This document shows, piece after piece, positions 54,152-63,000 of a stretch of DNA of 64,000 nt. Positions within the stretch are counted from its first letter, which is position 1. Each line of letters begins with the position of its first letter. The notes beneath the pieces are model-generated. The model was given only the letters and a program-made list of their open reading frames with translations, did not search any database and was not told where the DNA came from. Both the position numbers and the translations under genes were made by a program. Origin of the DNA: Gp1-AA122 sp035631655 (GTDB taxonomy: Bacteria > Acidobacteriota > Terriglobia > Terriglobales > Acidobacteriaceae). The stretch lies in contig DASQIH010000181.1 in the NCBI GenBank assembly GCA_035631655.1, positions 65,141-129,140 of the forward strand, given 5' to 3'.

Positions 54152-55122
54152 TGCCAGGTTTTGAAACCATTCTTCCGTTCCTCAAGCCCATCGAACATCT
54201 CATCCTCGACGATTCCATCAGCGAAGTCATGGTCAACGGACCGGATCAGGTGTTCGTCGAAAAGGCGGGTTTCATCGAGCAGGTTCGCGGCGTCTCGCTC
54301 GGCGAGCGTTCTCTGCTCGTCGCGGTCAAAAACATCGCCCGCCGCTTGGGCGATGACATCTCCGAAGCGAAGCCCATCCTCGATTCAAGATTGCCGGACG
54401 GGAGCCGAGTGGCGGCGGTAATTCCTCCCTGCAGCCTAAGCGGCGTCACCCTGACCATTCGTAAGTTCAACGTCCGGCACTTTGAAATCGCGGATCTCAT
54501 CGCAACTGGCACCCTCACTCACGCACTCGCGAATCGCCTTGAAGACTACATTCTGCAGCGGAGCAATCTATTGATATGCGGTGGTACCGGCACAGGCAAG
54601 ACGACCCTTTTGAACGCACTTGGAAAGTTCATTCCACCCGATGAACGCATCCTGCTGATCGAAGACACCGCGGAGATACAACTTGCCCAATCGAATCTCG
54701 TTCGCTTCGAAGCCCGCCGTGAGCAGAACGGGGTACCCGCAGTCTCCATTCGCGACCTTCTTAAAGCATCGCTGCGGCACCGGCCCGATCGTATTTTGTT
54801 GGGAGAAATCAGAGGAAGTGAGGCGTTCGACCTACTTCAACTTTTGAATACGGGCCACGCCGGTACACTGAGCACGATTCATGCAAGTTCCGCGAAACAG
54901 GGGCTGGCTCGGTTCACGAGCTGTGTCTTACAGAGTGGCATCGAGCTTCCTTACCGTTCGATCAAGACGAATATCGCCGATTCCCTCAACGTTGTCATCC
55001 ACATTGAACGAAGGCCCGGCCGTCGGTTCATCTCCGAAGTCCTCGAAATCAACAGTTACGACCCGGACTCCGATCTTTTCGATTTCTGCTCCATCTACGT
55101 CGCTCCCAAGGAACACCCATGA
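54151..55122 (+). CDS. virB11: VirB11/TrbB-type secretion ATPase
   Basis: 323 aa. An N-terminal domain (LDDSISEVMVNGPDQVFVEK) precedes the RecA-like ATPase: ILDSRLPDGSRVAAVIPPCS, Walker A GGTGTGKTT at 144-152, Asp box LLIEDTAEIQL, Walker B RILLGEIRGSEAFDLLQLLN and His box NTGHAGTLSTIHASS. A hexameric cytoplasmic traffic ATPase of the T4SS. Its placement after virD4 rather than with virB4 is typical of Trb-like modules. It overlaps the primase start by 4 bp. Confidence 0.95.
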   Translation: MPGFETILPFLKPIEHLILDDSISEVMVNGPDQVFVEKAGFIEQVRGVSLGERSLLVAVKNIARRLGDDISEAKPILDSRLPDGSRVAAVIPPCSLSGVTLTIRKFNVRHFEIADLIATGTLTHALANRLEDYILQRSNLLICGGTGTGKTTLLNALGKFIPPDERILLIEDTAEIQLAQSNLVRFEARREQNGVPAVSIRDLLKASLRHRPDRILLGEIRGSEAFDLLQLLNTGHAGTLSTIHASSAKQGLARFTSCVLQSGIELPYRSIKTNIADSLNVVIHIERRPGRRFISEVLEINSYDPDSDLFDFCSIYVAPKEHP

Positions 55123-56069
55123 GCTCTATTTCTTCATTCACGCCAAGATTACTGACGGCGCCCGAATACGTGTTCGCTCTTCACAAGCCAAGCGACCAAG
55201 TCGCGGTGCTTGTCAGGAATCGCACGCGGCACCAAACGATCCAACGAATTCTTCCTGCCGAAGGAATCGCGAGTGCTCCGTTTCAGTCCTGGCTTCAGGA
55301 ACAGAACCAGTCTGGAGCCGACATCTTTATCGGAATGAATCCAGTAAGAGAAGGGTCGCGAAACCGGACCAAAGAACAAATCCGCGAGATACGCCACACT
55401 TATCTCGACCTCGACGAGCAAGCGGGTGCCTCGCTTCAGGCCATCCGTACTTCCGGCGACGTGCCACCACCGAACTTCGTTCTCGATACTTCGCCCGGAA
55501 AACACCAAGTCGTTTGGCGTGTCGAGGGCTTCGACACAAGTGAGGCGGAATCGCTGTTGCGTGCTCTGGCTTCGCAGTATGGCGGCGATCCGGCTGCCAC
55601 TGATATTTCCCGACTCCTTCGTTTACCCGGATTCAGAAATAGGAAATACAACGAGGCCTTCGTCGTGCGCGTGCATCACGAAACCGACCATATCTACCAC
55701 TCCCAGGATTTCCACGTCCAGGAAGACTCACCCGAGTCGCCGCGACATCTGGGCGACTCTCATTCTGCGGGAAGGAAGCTACCGCCCGGACACCGGAGTC
55801 AGTCTGAAGCTGACTGGGCGTATGCAAGAAGGGCCCTCGCCCGGGGTGACAACTCGGAGGATGTCGTTCGCCGCATCGCCGACTACCGCGCCGAAGACAA
55901 AGCGGATCCGTTCTACTACGCACGACTTACGGTGATCAAAGCCCAACTCTCAATGATGTCCCGAGACGGCGATCGACACGTCCCCCAGGTTTCGGGCGAT
56001 AGTGCGTCGCATTCTGCGGTCGAGGCTGCACCGTCCAATACGATTTCACCAACGCGTCATCAGCGTTGA
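55119..56069 (+). CDS. RepB-family DNA primase
   Basis: 316 aa. The RepB-primase (AEP-like) pattern is clear: FIGMNPVREGSRNRTKEQIR, HTYLDLDEQAG (metal-binding D-x-D), NFVLDTSPGKHQVVWRVEGF, ALASQYGGDPAATDISRLLR and LPGFRNRKYNEAF. The C-terminal 90 residues are polar. It likely primes complementary-strand synthesis after transfer or during ICE replication. It is coupled to virB11 by ATGA. Confidence 0.9.
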   Translation: MSSISSFTPRLLTAPEYVFALHKPSDQVAVLVRNRTRHQTIQRILPAEGIASAPFQSWLQEQNQSGADIFIGMNPVREGSRNRTKEQIREIRHTYLDLDEQAGASLQAIRTSGDVPPPNFVLDTSPGKHQVVWRVEGFDTSEAESLLRALASQYGGDPAATDISRLLRLPGFRNRKYNEAFVVRVHHETDHIYHSQDFHVQEDSPESPRHLGDSHSAGRKLPPGHRSQSEADWAYARRALARGDNSEDVVRRIADYRAEDKADPFYYARLTVIKAQLSMMSRDGDRHVPQVSGDSASHSAVEAAPSNTISPTRHQR

Positions 56070-56102
56070 TTTTCTTCGATTGTTTTTCTTGAGAGACCGG
56101 CC

Positions 56103-56321
56103 ATGAATCAAGCTGACGTAGAAGTGATAGACTCGACCGAGCTGGCGAAAAGGCTCAACGTACCTGAAACCTGGGTACGTTCGCGAACCAACGCGAAACG
56201 CACAACCGATCCGATCCCGCATCTGCGGCTTGGACGTTACGTACGTTTTCCTTGGGGAAGTTCCGAACTTCGCGATTGGCTGGATCGCCAGTTGGTCAGC
56301 GCGAACGGGCAGGGTCATTAA
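56103..56321 (+). CDS. Excisionase-like MerR/HTH-17 protein
   Basis: 72 aa: VEVIDSTELAKRLNVPETWV, RSRTNAKRTTDPIPHLRLGR, YVRFPWGSSELRDWLDRQLV. This is the helix-turn-helix plus wing pattern of small excisionases (HTH_17). It ends 9 bp before the integrase start, the usual xis-int pair. It should bend DNA at the attachment site and favour excision. Confidence 0.85.
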   Translation: MNQADVEVIDSTELAKRLNVPETWVRSRTNAKRTTDPIPHLRLGRYVRFPWGSSELRDWLDRQLVSANGQGH

Positions 56322-56330
56322 GGAGAAAAA

Positions 56331-57491
56331 ATGACCAAACTCGTTCGTTATCAAAATGGCGGTTTGTATGCGCACCATGGAGCTTGGTACGTGGCGTATC
56401 GCGTTCCGGTGCGGCAGGAGAACGGATCGACCAAACTCAAGAACAAGGTGAAGATGCTGGGTTCGCTTAAGGACTATCCGAGAGAAGCCGACATCCTACA
56501 CCTGAAGACGGAGTTCATGCTGCGGATCAACGCCGGCCGCTTCACGCCGGAAACCAACATGACGCTCTCCGAGTTCGTCGAGAAAGTGTATCTGCCGTAC
56601 GTCGAAGAGTTGCGTGCTTCGACAAAGAAGGGTTATGGGGAAATCTGGACCAATCACATTTCGAACCGTGTCGGATCGATTCGCATGAGGGAGTTCCGTA
56701 CCGTCGATGCCAGTCGCATGTTGAAAGCGATTGCCGATGAAAATGACCTCACCAAGACGACCCTGCAGCACATCAAGAGCGTGCTCAGCGCCATCTTCAC
56801 ACATGCGAAAAACGAAGGTGCCTTCGATGGGGTGAATCCAGTCCAAGACGCCCGAATCCCGAGGAACACGCGCGAACCAGGTGAAACGTTTGCATACAAC
56901 TTGTCCGAAATACGGAGCATTCTCGATGCTCTGCCGTTGTTGCCGAAAGCAATCGTTGCGATAGCCGCCTTTGCGGGGCTTCGCCACGGAGAGTTACGCG
57001 CTCTCGAATGGTCCGACTATCAAGGCGATTCGCTCAACGTCAGCCGGTCGATCTGGAAGACTTTCATCAATCGACCGAAAACGCGAGCAAGCGCCCAGGC
57101 CGTTCCTGTAATTCGACAACTGGCAGAAATTTTGAATGAATACCGGATTTCCATGGGCAATCCCAAAGACGGAGTTGTGTTCCATTCCGGAGCGGGTGAG
57201 CACTTGGATTTCGACAGATTAGGACAACGTGTTGTTCGTCCTGCCGTGGAATCTCTGCGGCTGGAGTGGCACGGCTGGCATGGGTTCAGACGTGGGATTG
57301 CGTCGAACTTGTATGAACTGGGCGCCAACGACAAAATCGTCCAGCGCATCTTGAGACACGCGAAACCACATGTGACCAGAGAACGCTACATCAAGGCTTT
57401 TGACCCGGCTGTTTTGGCGGCGATGAAGCAGATGGAAGCGGCTTTGGACGTAGTAAGCAAGCGCTTACCAACTGCTTACCAAGTGAACTGA
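56331..57491 (+). CDS. int: Tyrosine recombinase (ICE integrase)
   Basis: 386 aa. N-terminal arm-binding domain (AHHGAWYVAYRVPVRQENGS), SAM-like core-binding domain (MTLSEFVEKVYLPYVEELRA), catalytic domain with R218 in FAGLRHGELRALEW, H317-xx-R320 in WHGFRRG, H343 in RHAKPHVTRERY and nucleophile Y353. All key residues are present. Shine-Dalgarno AAGGAGA. Its 3' end carries repeats of GCTTACCA and is followed 32 bp later by a tRNA-Ser gene segment, fitting an integrase next to its attachment site. Confidence 0.96.
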   Translation: MTKLVRYQNGGLYAHHGAWYVAYRVPVRQENGSTKLKNKVKMLGSLKDYPREADILHLKTEFMLRINAGRFTPETNMTLSEFVEKVYLPYVEELRASTKKGYGEIWTNHISNRVGSIRMREFRTVDASRMLKAIADENDLTKTTLQHIKSVLSAIFTHAKNEGAFDGVNPVQDARIPRNTREPGETFAYNLSEIRSILDALPLLPKAIVAIAAFAGLRHGELRALEWSDYQGDSLNVSRSIWKTFINRPKTRASAQAVPVIRQLAEILNEYRISMGNPKDGVVFHSGAGEHLDFDRLGQRVVRPAVESLRLEWHGWHGFRRGIASNLYELGANDKIVQRILRHAKPHVTRERYIKAFDPAVLAAMKQMEAALDVVSKRLPTAYQVN

Positions 57492-57506
57492 ACAGTTGTG
57501 GTAAGC
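57451..57506. repeat. Cluster of four GCTTACCA repeats (integrase arm-type sites?)
   Basis: GCTTACCA occurs directly at 57463-57470 and 57474-57481, and in inverted orientation at 57499-57506 (TGGTAAGC) and, with one mismatch, at 57451-57458 (TAGTAAGC). The cluster spans the end of int and the start of the att/tRNA region, as expected for arm-type or directionality-factor sites. Confidence 0.6.
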
Positions 57507-57523
57507 TGTTGAAAGCACGCCGC

Positions 57524-57605
57524 GGAGAGGTGGCAGAGCGGCTGAATGCGGCGGTTTGCTAAACCGTTGTACGAGCTAAATCTTGTACGGGGAGTTCGAA
57601 TCCGA
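57524..57605 (+). tRNA. tRNA-Ser(GCT) missing its 3' half; element junction
   Basis: 5' acceptor strand GGAGAGG (57524-57530), TG, D-arm GCAGAGCGGCTGAATGC, anticodon arm GCGGT-TTGCTAA-ACCGT with anticodon GCT, long variable arm GTACGAG/CTTGTAC and a T-loop GTTCGAATCC. The T-stem then fails to pair (GGGAG against CCGAA), and the expected acceptor 3' strand CCTCTCC-G-CCA is absent. The change of sequence falls right after TTCGAATCC, so this is probably an att junction rather than a working tRNA. Confidence 0.8.
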
Positions 57606-57615
57606 ACACCAGCAC

Positions 57616-57640
57616 GGCTGCGGTTTCCCCAACCGCCGCC
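57616..57640. repeat. Hairpin resembling the tRNA-Ser anticodon arm
   Basis: GGCTGCGGTT/AACCGCCGCC with a TCCCC loop and one mismatch. Its core GCGGTTTCCCCAACCGC mimics the nearby anticodon arm GCGGTTTGCTAAACCGT. It may be a core-type recombinase site. Confidence 0.4.
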
Positions 57641-58017
57641 ACAAATTCCTAGGAAAGGTCGCATTAACTTTGCAGAACTTATGCTGTCTGTGTTTTCGTG
57701 AGTGCTGGCGTGAACGCACTCCGTGAGGCATCTCCAAGTATCATTCGTCGATCGGTGGCAATTGCCCTGCCGACTATGAAGAGGTCAATACTGCAAACGA
57801 CCGGGGACAGGGTTCTCAAATTCTAAACATAACCACGCAAGTTGTCCGCGTTGTCCGTACAATAAAGCAGAACTTGCACTTGGGAACGCACCGTAAAGCG
57901 TTGAATTGAGAGGCAAAACAGTGATCGAGGCAAACGGATCTAAATCATCGAGCGCCTGGCCCTGCACTAGGCGCTCAATGGACTTTCGCGTTTTGTAAGT
58001 TGCTGATTCTAAAAGAT
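57641..58017. other. Gene-free stretch between the junction and tRNA-Pro
   Basis: No open frame with coding character, terminator or repeat was found here. It is probably chromosomal flank just outside the element. Confidence 0.5.
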
Positions 58018-58095
58018 TGGTCGGGGCGAATGGATTTGAACCATCGACCTCCTGGTCCCGAACCAGGCGCGCTAGCCAGGCTGCGCTACGCCCCG
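58018..58095 (-). tRNA. tRNA-Pro(CGG)
   Basis: On the minus strand: acceptor CGGGGCG (5' end at 58095) pairs with CGCCCCG, discriminator A and an encoded CCA (ending 58018). D-arm with GGCTAGCGC, anticodon arm CCTGG-TTCGGGA-CCAGG giving anticodon CGG, and T-loop GGTTCAAATCC. All four stems close, so it looks functional. Confidence 0.93.
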
Positions 58096-58159
58096 ACCGC
58101 CACGCTCAGAGCGAAGCACCACCCCAAGCGGAAACATCAGATTAACACAGCTCTTGAGC

Positions 58160-58200
58160 GGCGCGGTAGCTGAATGGCAGAGCGGCGGTTCGCTTGATTC
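58160..58200 (+). pseudogene. tRNA-like 5' remnant
   Basis: GGCGCGG, TA, then a well-formed D-arm GCTGAATGGCAGAGC look like the first half of a tRNA. The following bases do not form an anticodon arm, and no 3' half is found. Identity cannot be told. It lies between tRNA-Pro and the TPR gene. Confidence 0.35.
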
Positions 58201-58228
58201 TCGAGCCCGAGGCACTAGCTCAAGCATT

Positions 58229-59896
58229 TCAGGGCTTTTGAAGCAGCACACCAGCGTCGGCTTTGCTCCACAGCTTTTCCGCGGGCGCCAAGTCCTCCTT
58301 GGCAACTTGCGTGTTTCCATTGTGTTCCGCTACCAACGCAACCGCAAAATAGCCTCCCGCATAACTCGGATCATGCTTGACCATCTTATCCGCGGTCGCT
58401 TCGGCCAGTTCCCAGTCGCCGACCTCTCGCGCCAAACGGGCGATGTATTCAAGTTGAAACAGAGCCTCGCTCCATGCATCCGGGCCGGGTACCGCAACAA
58501 CCTCTTTCTCAAACTGGTCCATTAGCCGGTTTCCTTCATCCCATTTTTTCCCACGGAGCAGGATTTCGGCGCGCAACAGGGTAGCATCATGGAGCAATTT
58601 CAAGACTCCAACATGAATCTGTTCCGTTTCTTGTTCTGCTAGTTGCAATTCGTTGTTTGCCTCATTTGTCCGACCCATCGCTGCAAGCGCGCGCCCGGCT
58701 AATGCATGCCCTGCAAATCGCGACATAGCCCAATTGCTTTTGATTAGTTCTTGACAAGCTATAAGAGCTTCCTGAGCGCGACCTCGATCCAACAAAAATT
58801 CCGGCCATGCTTTGCGATTGTAATCAGAGAAGTCGGTATAAGCAGGCAGCGCATATGCCTGCCGGAATGCAGTTTCAGCGGCTTTCATCTGCCCCAGGGA
58901 CTCATAACTCAACGCCAGAAGCTGCAGATTATGCGCGTGGTGCCAGTCGAGTCGCGGAGGGATGTTTTCCGCACGATAGTAGGCTTCCTCCAATTGCTCC
59001 GCCCTAAGGAACTCTTGGATGGCCTCCTCGGTCCGGCCCACTCGACGGAGGTCGTGCCCGTGCATGTGGTGTGCATGAGGAATCGCGGGAGCTAGCTGCA
59101 CATAGATTTCACTTTGTTCCAACGCTTCTTTTATGGGCCCGTGGCTTTCAAAGGTATGCGCCAGATAATGATGTGCGGCAAAATTGTCCGGAGATACTTT
59201 CAGGGCTGTCTCGTAAAACGCGATGGTGTCGACTCCACCACCTTGCCCGTGCGCGGTGGGTGTGCCTTCATCGGCAAATCCGCGCAAAATCCACAGCCAC
59301 GGATCGCCAGGATTGGCCACCAACGCGTCCGTGATGGCCTGCCGATAAGCGAAATACTTCTGAAGGTTCCCGCTGTCCTGGAGGTAATCGAGCTGCCGAG
59401 CGCGAATCGTAATTCGCGCGCGTTCCCGTTGACTCGACTTCTCCCCAAGCGATTCTGTTTTCTCAAAAGCCGCGCGCGCGCCTGCATAATCCTGCAAACC
59501 GATAGAGGCATCGCTCAAACCGAGGTACGCCATCGCTAGGGAAGGATCCAACCGCAAGGCCTGGTTGAAGGACCGCGCCGCTTCGATCCAGACGAAGGAA
59601 TGCAAATATGCGAGCCCTTGATCGTAATAGGACTGCGCCTCGGGCGAGGTTGTGGTCACCTCTTCGTGCACCTTGCCGATTCCCTGCCGCAAAGGGAGCG
59701 GCCGTTCCAGGAGTTCCTGGGGCACCCAGCCGACGGCACCCGCTGGTTGATGACCTTCGTGCTGGCCTAGCGCGGGTCCAGCGGCAGAAGCAAGCCAGAT
59801 CACGTAACAAGCAAACGCCAGCATGCGCGGTACGGCGCCTGATAAGAGCACTATGCTTAAGAAGCTCTTGTTTTTTCGCAAGGAGAGCACGTTCAA
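58229..59896 (-). CDS. Secreted/periplasmic TPR-repeat protein
   Basis: 555 aa with an N-terminal signal-like segment (MLAFACYVIWLASAAGPALG after a short basic leader; a start at residue 25 is possible). Multiple TPR units: SYYDQGLAYLHSFVWIEAAR, SFNQALRLDPSLAMAYLGLS, ETALKVSPDNFAAHHYLAHT, LLALSYESLGQMKAAETAFR. There is a His-rich HEGHQPAG stretch near the mature N-terminus and HAHHMHGHDLRR in the middle, which could bind metal. Acidobacterial genomes carry many such TPR proteins of unknown role. It lies outside the mobile element, downstream of the TonB receptor on the same strand. Confidence 0.85.
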   Translation of the reverse strand: MNVLSLRKNKSFLSIVLLSGAVPRMLAFACYVIWLASAAGPALGQHEGHQPAGAVGWVPQELLERPLPLRQGIGKVHEEVTTTSPEAQSYYDQGLAYLHSFVWIEAARSFNQALRLDPSLAMAYLGLSDASIGLQDYAGARAAFEKTESLGEKSSQRERARITIRARQLDYLQDSGNLQKYFAYRQAITDALVANPGDPWLWILRGFADEGTPTAHGQGGGVDTIAFYETALKVSPDNFAAHHYLAHTFESHGPIKEALEQSEIYVQLAPAIPHAHHMHGHDLRRVGRTEEAIQEFLRAEQLEEAYYRAENIPPRLDWHHAHNLQLLALSYESLGQMKAAETAFRQAYALPAYTDFSDYNRKAWPEFLLDRGRAQEALIACQELIKSNWAMSRFAGHALAGRALAAMGRTNEANNELQLAEQETEQIHVGVLKLLHDATLLRAEILLRGKKWDEGNRLMDQFEKEVVAVPGPDAWSEALFQLEYIARLAREVGDWELAEATADKMVKHDPSYAGGYFAVALVAEHNGNTQVAKEDLAPAEKLWSKADAGVLLQKP

Positions 59897-60001
59897 ATTT
59901 TCACGATCTCAGCGGTTATCTATGATATCCGACGCCCCGTCGCATTGCTAACGAACTCGGTTCGTTCATCCAAGTGCGGACACTCTCGTGCCAAAAGAAA
60001 A

Positions 60002-60026
60002 GGGCCCTCGGACTATACGAGGGCCC
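60002..60026 (-). terminator. Rho-independent terminator of the TonB receptor gene
   Basis: A perfect 9-bp stem GGGCCCTCG/CGAGGGCCC with a 7-nt loop. On the minus strand it is followed by TTTTCTTTT. It starts 23 bp after the receptor stop. Confidence 0.85.
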
Positions 60027-60048
60027 CATGACATCGAGTTATCGATGC

Positions 60049-63000
60049 CTAGAATTCAAACCGAACAGCGAATTCCATCTCGCGCGCTCCGCCACGTGGT
60101 CCTGCCGTTGCTGTGACTTGCCCGAATGTGCTCGGAGAAGTCGGATCAAGAGAAGCAAAAATGTCACTAAAATTGACCGTGTTGAAGACGTTAAATGCGG
60201 TTACGCGGAACTGTAGGCGCTGCGATTCCTTCCAGGGCATCCTAAAACTCTTGTAGACACCCATGTCTGTAACAAAATATGCAGGGCCGCGGAAGACGTT
60301 ACGCGAGCCATCCGCTCCCGGAAGCGTAGGTACGATCATGTTAAGCGTATTTGTCGGATTTGAGAAAAGGTTCGGAAGACAAGCCGGCGGAGGATTGGAA
60401 ACAGGAATGCATCGGTTCAGACTTGTGCTGATCGGCTGTGTTACCGTCCCAAAAGGTGTTAGAAAGAAGTTGGTTGGAAAATTGAAACCATTGGCGGGGC
60501 CCAACGGGAACCCCGTATGGAAACGCAGCGTGCCGCTCCACTCCCACCCGCCAATGGTAGCATCCTTGATGTACCCGGAAGTGGCCCCAAACTTCTTTCC
60601 TTTGCCGAAAGGCAGATCTACTAGCCAGAAGCCGTTAATATTATGCCGCAAGTCAAAGTCTGAAGGGGCACGATTCGCCCGTAGATCGAATGGATTTTGA
60701 ATCAAGCCGTTCAAAGTACCATTGGTGAGGTTCCCATTTGGGACGTTGTCCTGGTTCTCGGCGCCGGAAGTGTTGTCAATTCCTTTGGAGTAGACGTAAT
60801 TAACGCCGTAGACCAGAGGCCCGGAAGACTTCCGGACAGAAACTTGTAAGCTGTGATAATTGGAATTACCGAAGTTCGTCCAGCCCGGCAGAGACGAAAA
60901 TTGTGGGGTAAACAAAACGAAGCCGCTGCTGTTCGGATCCAGTGTTGAATTCCAGGGCGTCGGCAGCCCAAACGCGAACGAGGTCGGAGTCGCCACAGTA
61001 TCCATTGCGAACAGGGCGCACGACCACGAGGGAGTCCAGCTTCCCACTGCGTACGCATAGAACGCCTGTGTCGGCGTCAGGCTGCTAAACGAAGAGTCCC
61101 CATACCAGCCAGCAGTGAAGGCTGGCATGTTCGGAAGCATATTATCAAAGAACGGAATCGATTTGATTGACCCAACGCCTGACGCGCTGAGGTCGAAAGG
61201 ATTGATGTTCGCATTGCCATTGAACAAACCTGGAGTTTCCCCTGCCTGCTTAACCAGCTGGGACATAGCTTGGAACAAAGTTGTTTTGGATTTGGTGTCG
61301 GTGATATTCAGATATTGAGCATAATCTGTTTTTGCGAGGAGCCTACGCCCCAGAGTTCCTACATAGCTGACGTCCAAGACGACTCCCTTAGCCAGCTCAC
61401 GCTGGACGGAGAAGTTCAAATCGATTGTGTACGGTGTGTGCAAATGCCTGTCGATGACGAAACCGAGATTCGAGGTATTCGCCGGCGGCGTAAAAGGGAA
61501 TTGCACGGAGGTGATCGGAGGGAAGAAAGCACTCAGCGGCGGCAGGCCAGTGCAGCCAGCGAACGTGCAGCTCCCGGAAAAGCGGGGTGCGTTCGCAAAG
61601 GTAAACTGTTGCGAGCCATCAATAATAGGCGTAAAAACCCCCGGCGACCCTTGCAGGTCAGTCTCTGCTGCCATGGCCTGACCAAGGCGGTCGTAGAAGA
61701 TACCAGAGCCGATGCGAATGGAACTCTTCCCAGGCCCGCCGAAGATGGATTTGAGCAAGCCGCCCTGATAGGCTGGGCTCCATGCCAGGGCCATGCGCGG
61801 GGCAAAGTCCTTCTTATTTGGGTCAAACCACGAAGGTTTGCTGTTAGCGCGGCCAGCGAGACCCCAGCTCAAAAGCGGGGAGGCACTCGAAGGAATCCCG
61901 TTCGCTTGATTGATCTCACGTTGTACGAGCCACTGGTGGATGTCCGTTGTAACAGCGGTCTGTTGCCCATGGGTCTCCCAGGGGGGCGTGCTGTATGCGT
62001 ACCGCAAACCAAGGGTGAGCGTTACATTGTTCCGAAGACGCCAACTATCCTGCCCGTATAATTCATAGTCGTTTTCGGCGAATTCACGAAATTCTTCCGT
62101 ATCCTGGGGGAACACCGAACCCGTATGAGCGTCTGCTTGAAAGACGGTATTGACTTGGGTGATGCTGCCCGTCAGCATCATCATGGCGCGAATTACTTGA
62201 GTCGTGTTGTTTGCTTGTGGAAACGCTGCCCCTGCGGGGATAGGAGTTCCAGTTCCAAGCGATCTCGCGGGATCCTTACAGAGGCTAACGCAAAAGCCGT
62301 TGTTTATGAAGTAGTTGGGAAAAGACTGAGTCTCGTCCTGCCGATGGTTCCGCAAATAACGTAGGGCACCACCGATTTGCACGGTATGCTTGCCCCGGGT
62401 CCAAATAAGGTCGTCCTTGTATTCGTTTACAGGGAGCTGGTGGCCGAACGCACGGCTGAAGTTTTCAATGTCGGTAAAGCTGCGCACAGAGAAGGTTGGG
62501 CTTTGCGATCCGCTTTGCGCCACACCCAAGCGCGTGAATCCATAGTGGAAGGTGTTGGTCAGGTTGCTGCGAAGCTGGGCGGTATAACCCACCACAGTTC
62601 CGCGGCTGTTGTTGAGGAGTCTGGAGGTGGGCGCTTCGCCTGGGAAATTGGCCTCGATCAAGTCGGACTTCAATCCGCCCAGCACCCCACGCGCGTAAAT
62701 CGCATGACGCCCGTCTTTGGTGAGATTGTAGTCCAATCTGGCGGTGTAAACATTATTAAGAGTGGACTGCGGAGCATTGAAAATAAGTCCGTCAAAGGCT
62801 AAGCCGCCGTCAAACCCTTGGCCCGGCGAATTTCCCGAAGGAAGTTGTGCCATGTACTGAACCATCGCAGGGTTAACGCCTTGTCCTGCAGGGTCAATCG
62901 ATTGAAACTGACTTGGCGTCAACCCGAACGTTCCCGGAGCAGTAGTCCAAGTCTTCGTCAACCCTTGAACCGCATTGGTCCCCGACTGCCCAGGGCACGC

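Noticed and set aside
57524..57640. Complete tRNA-Ser with the downstream hairpin as its 3' part
   Set aside because: The acceptor 3' strand complementary to GGAGAGG is absent and the T-stem does not pair, so a full cloverleaf cannot be formed.
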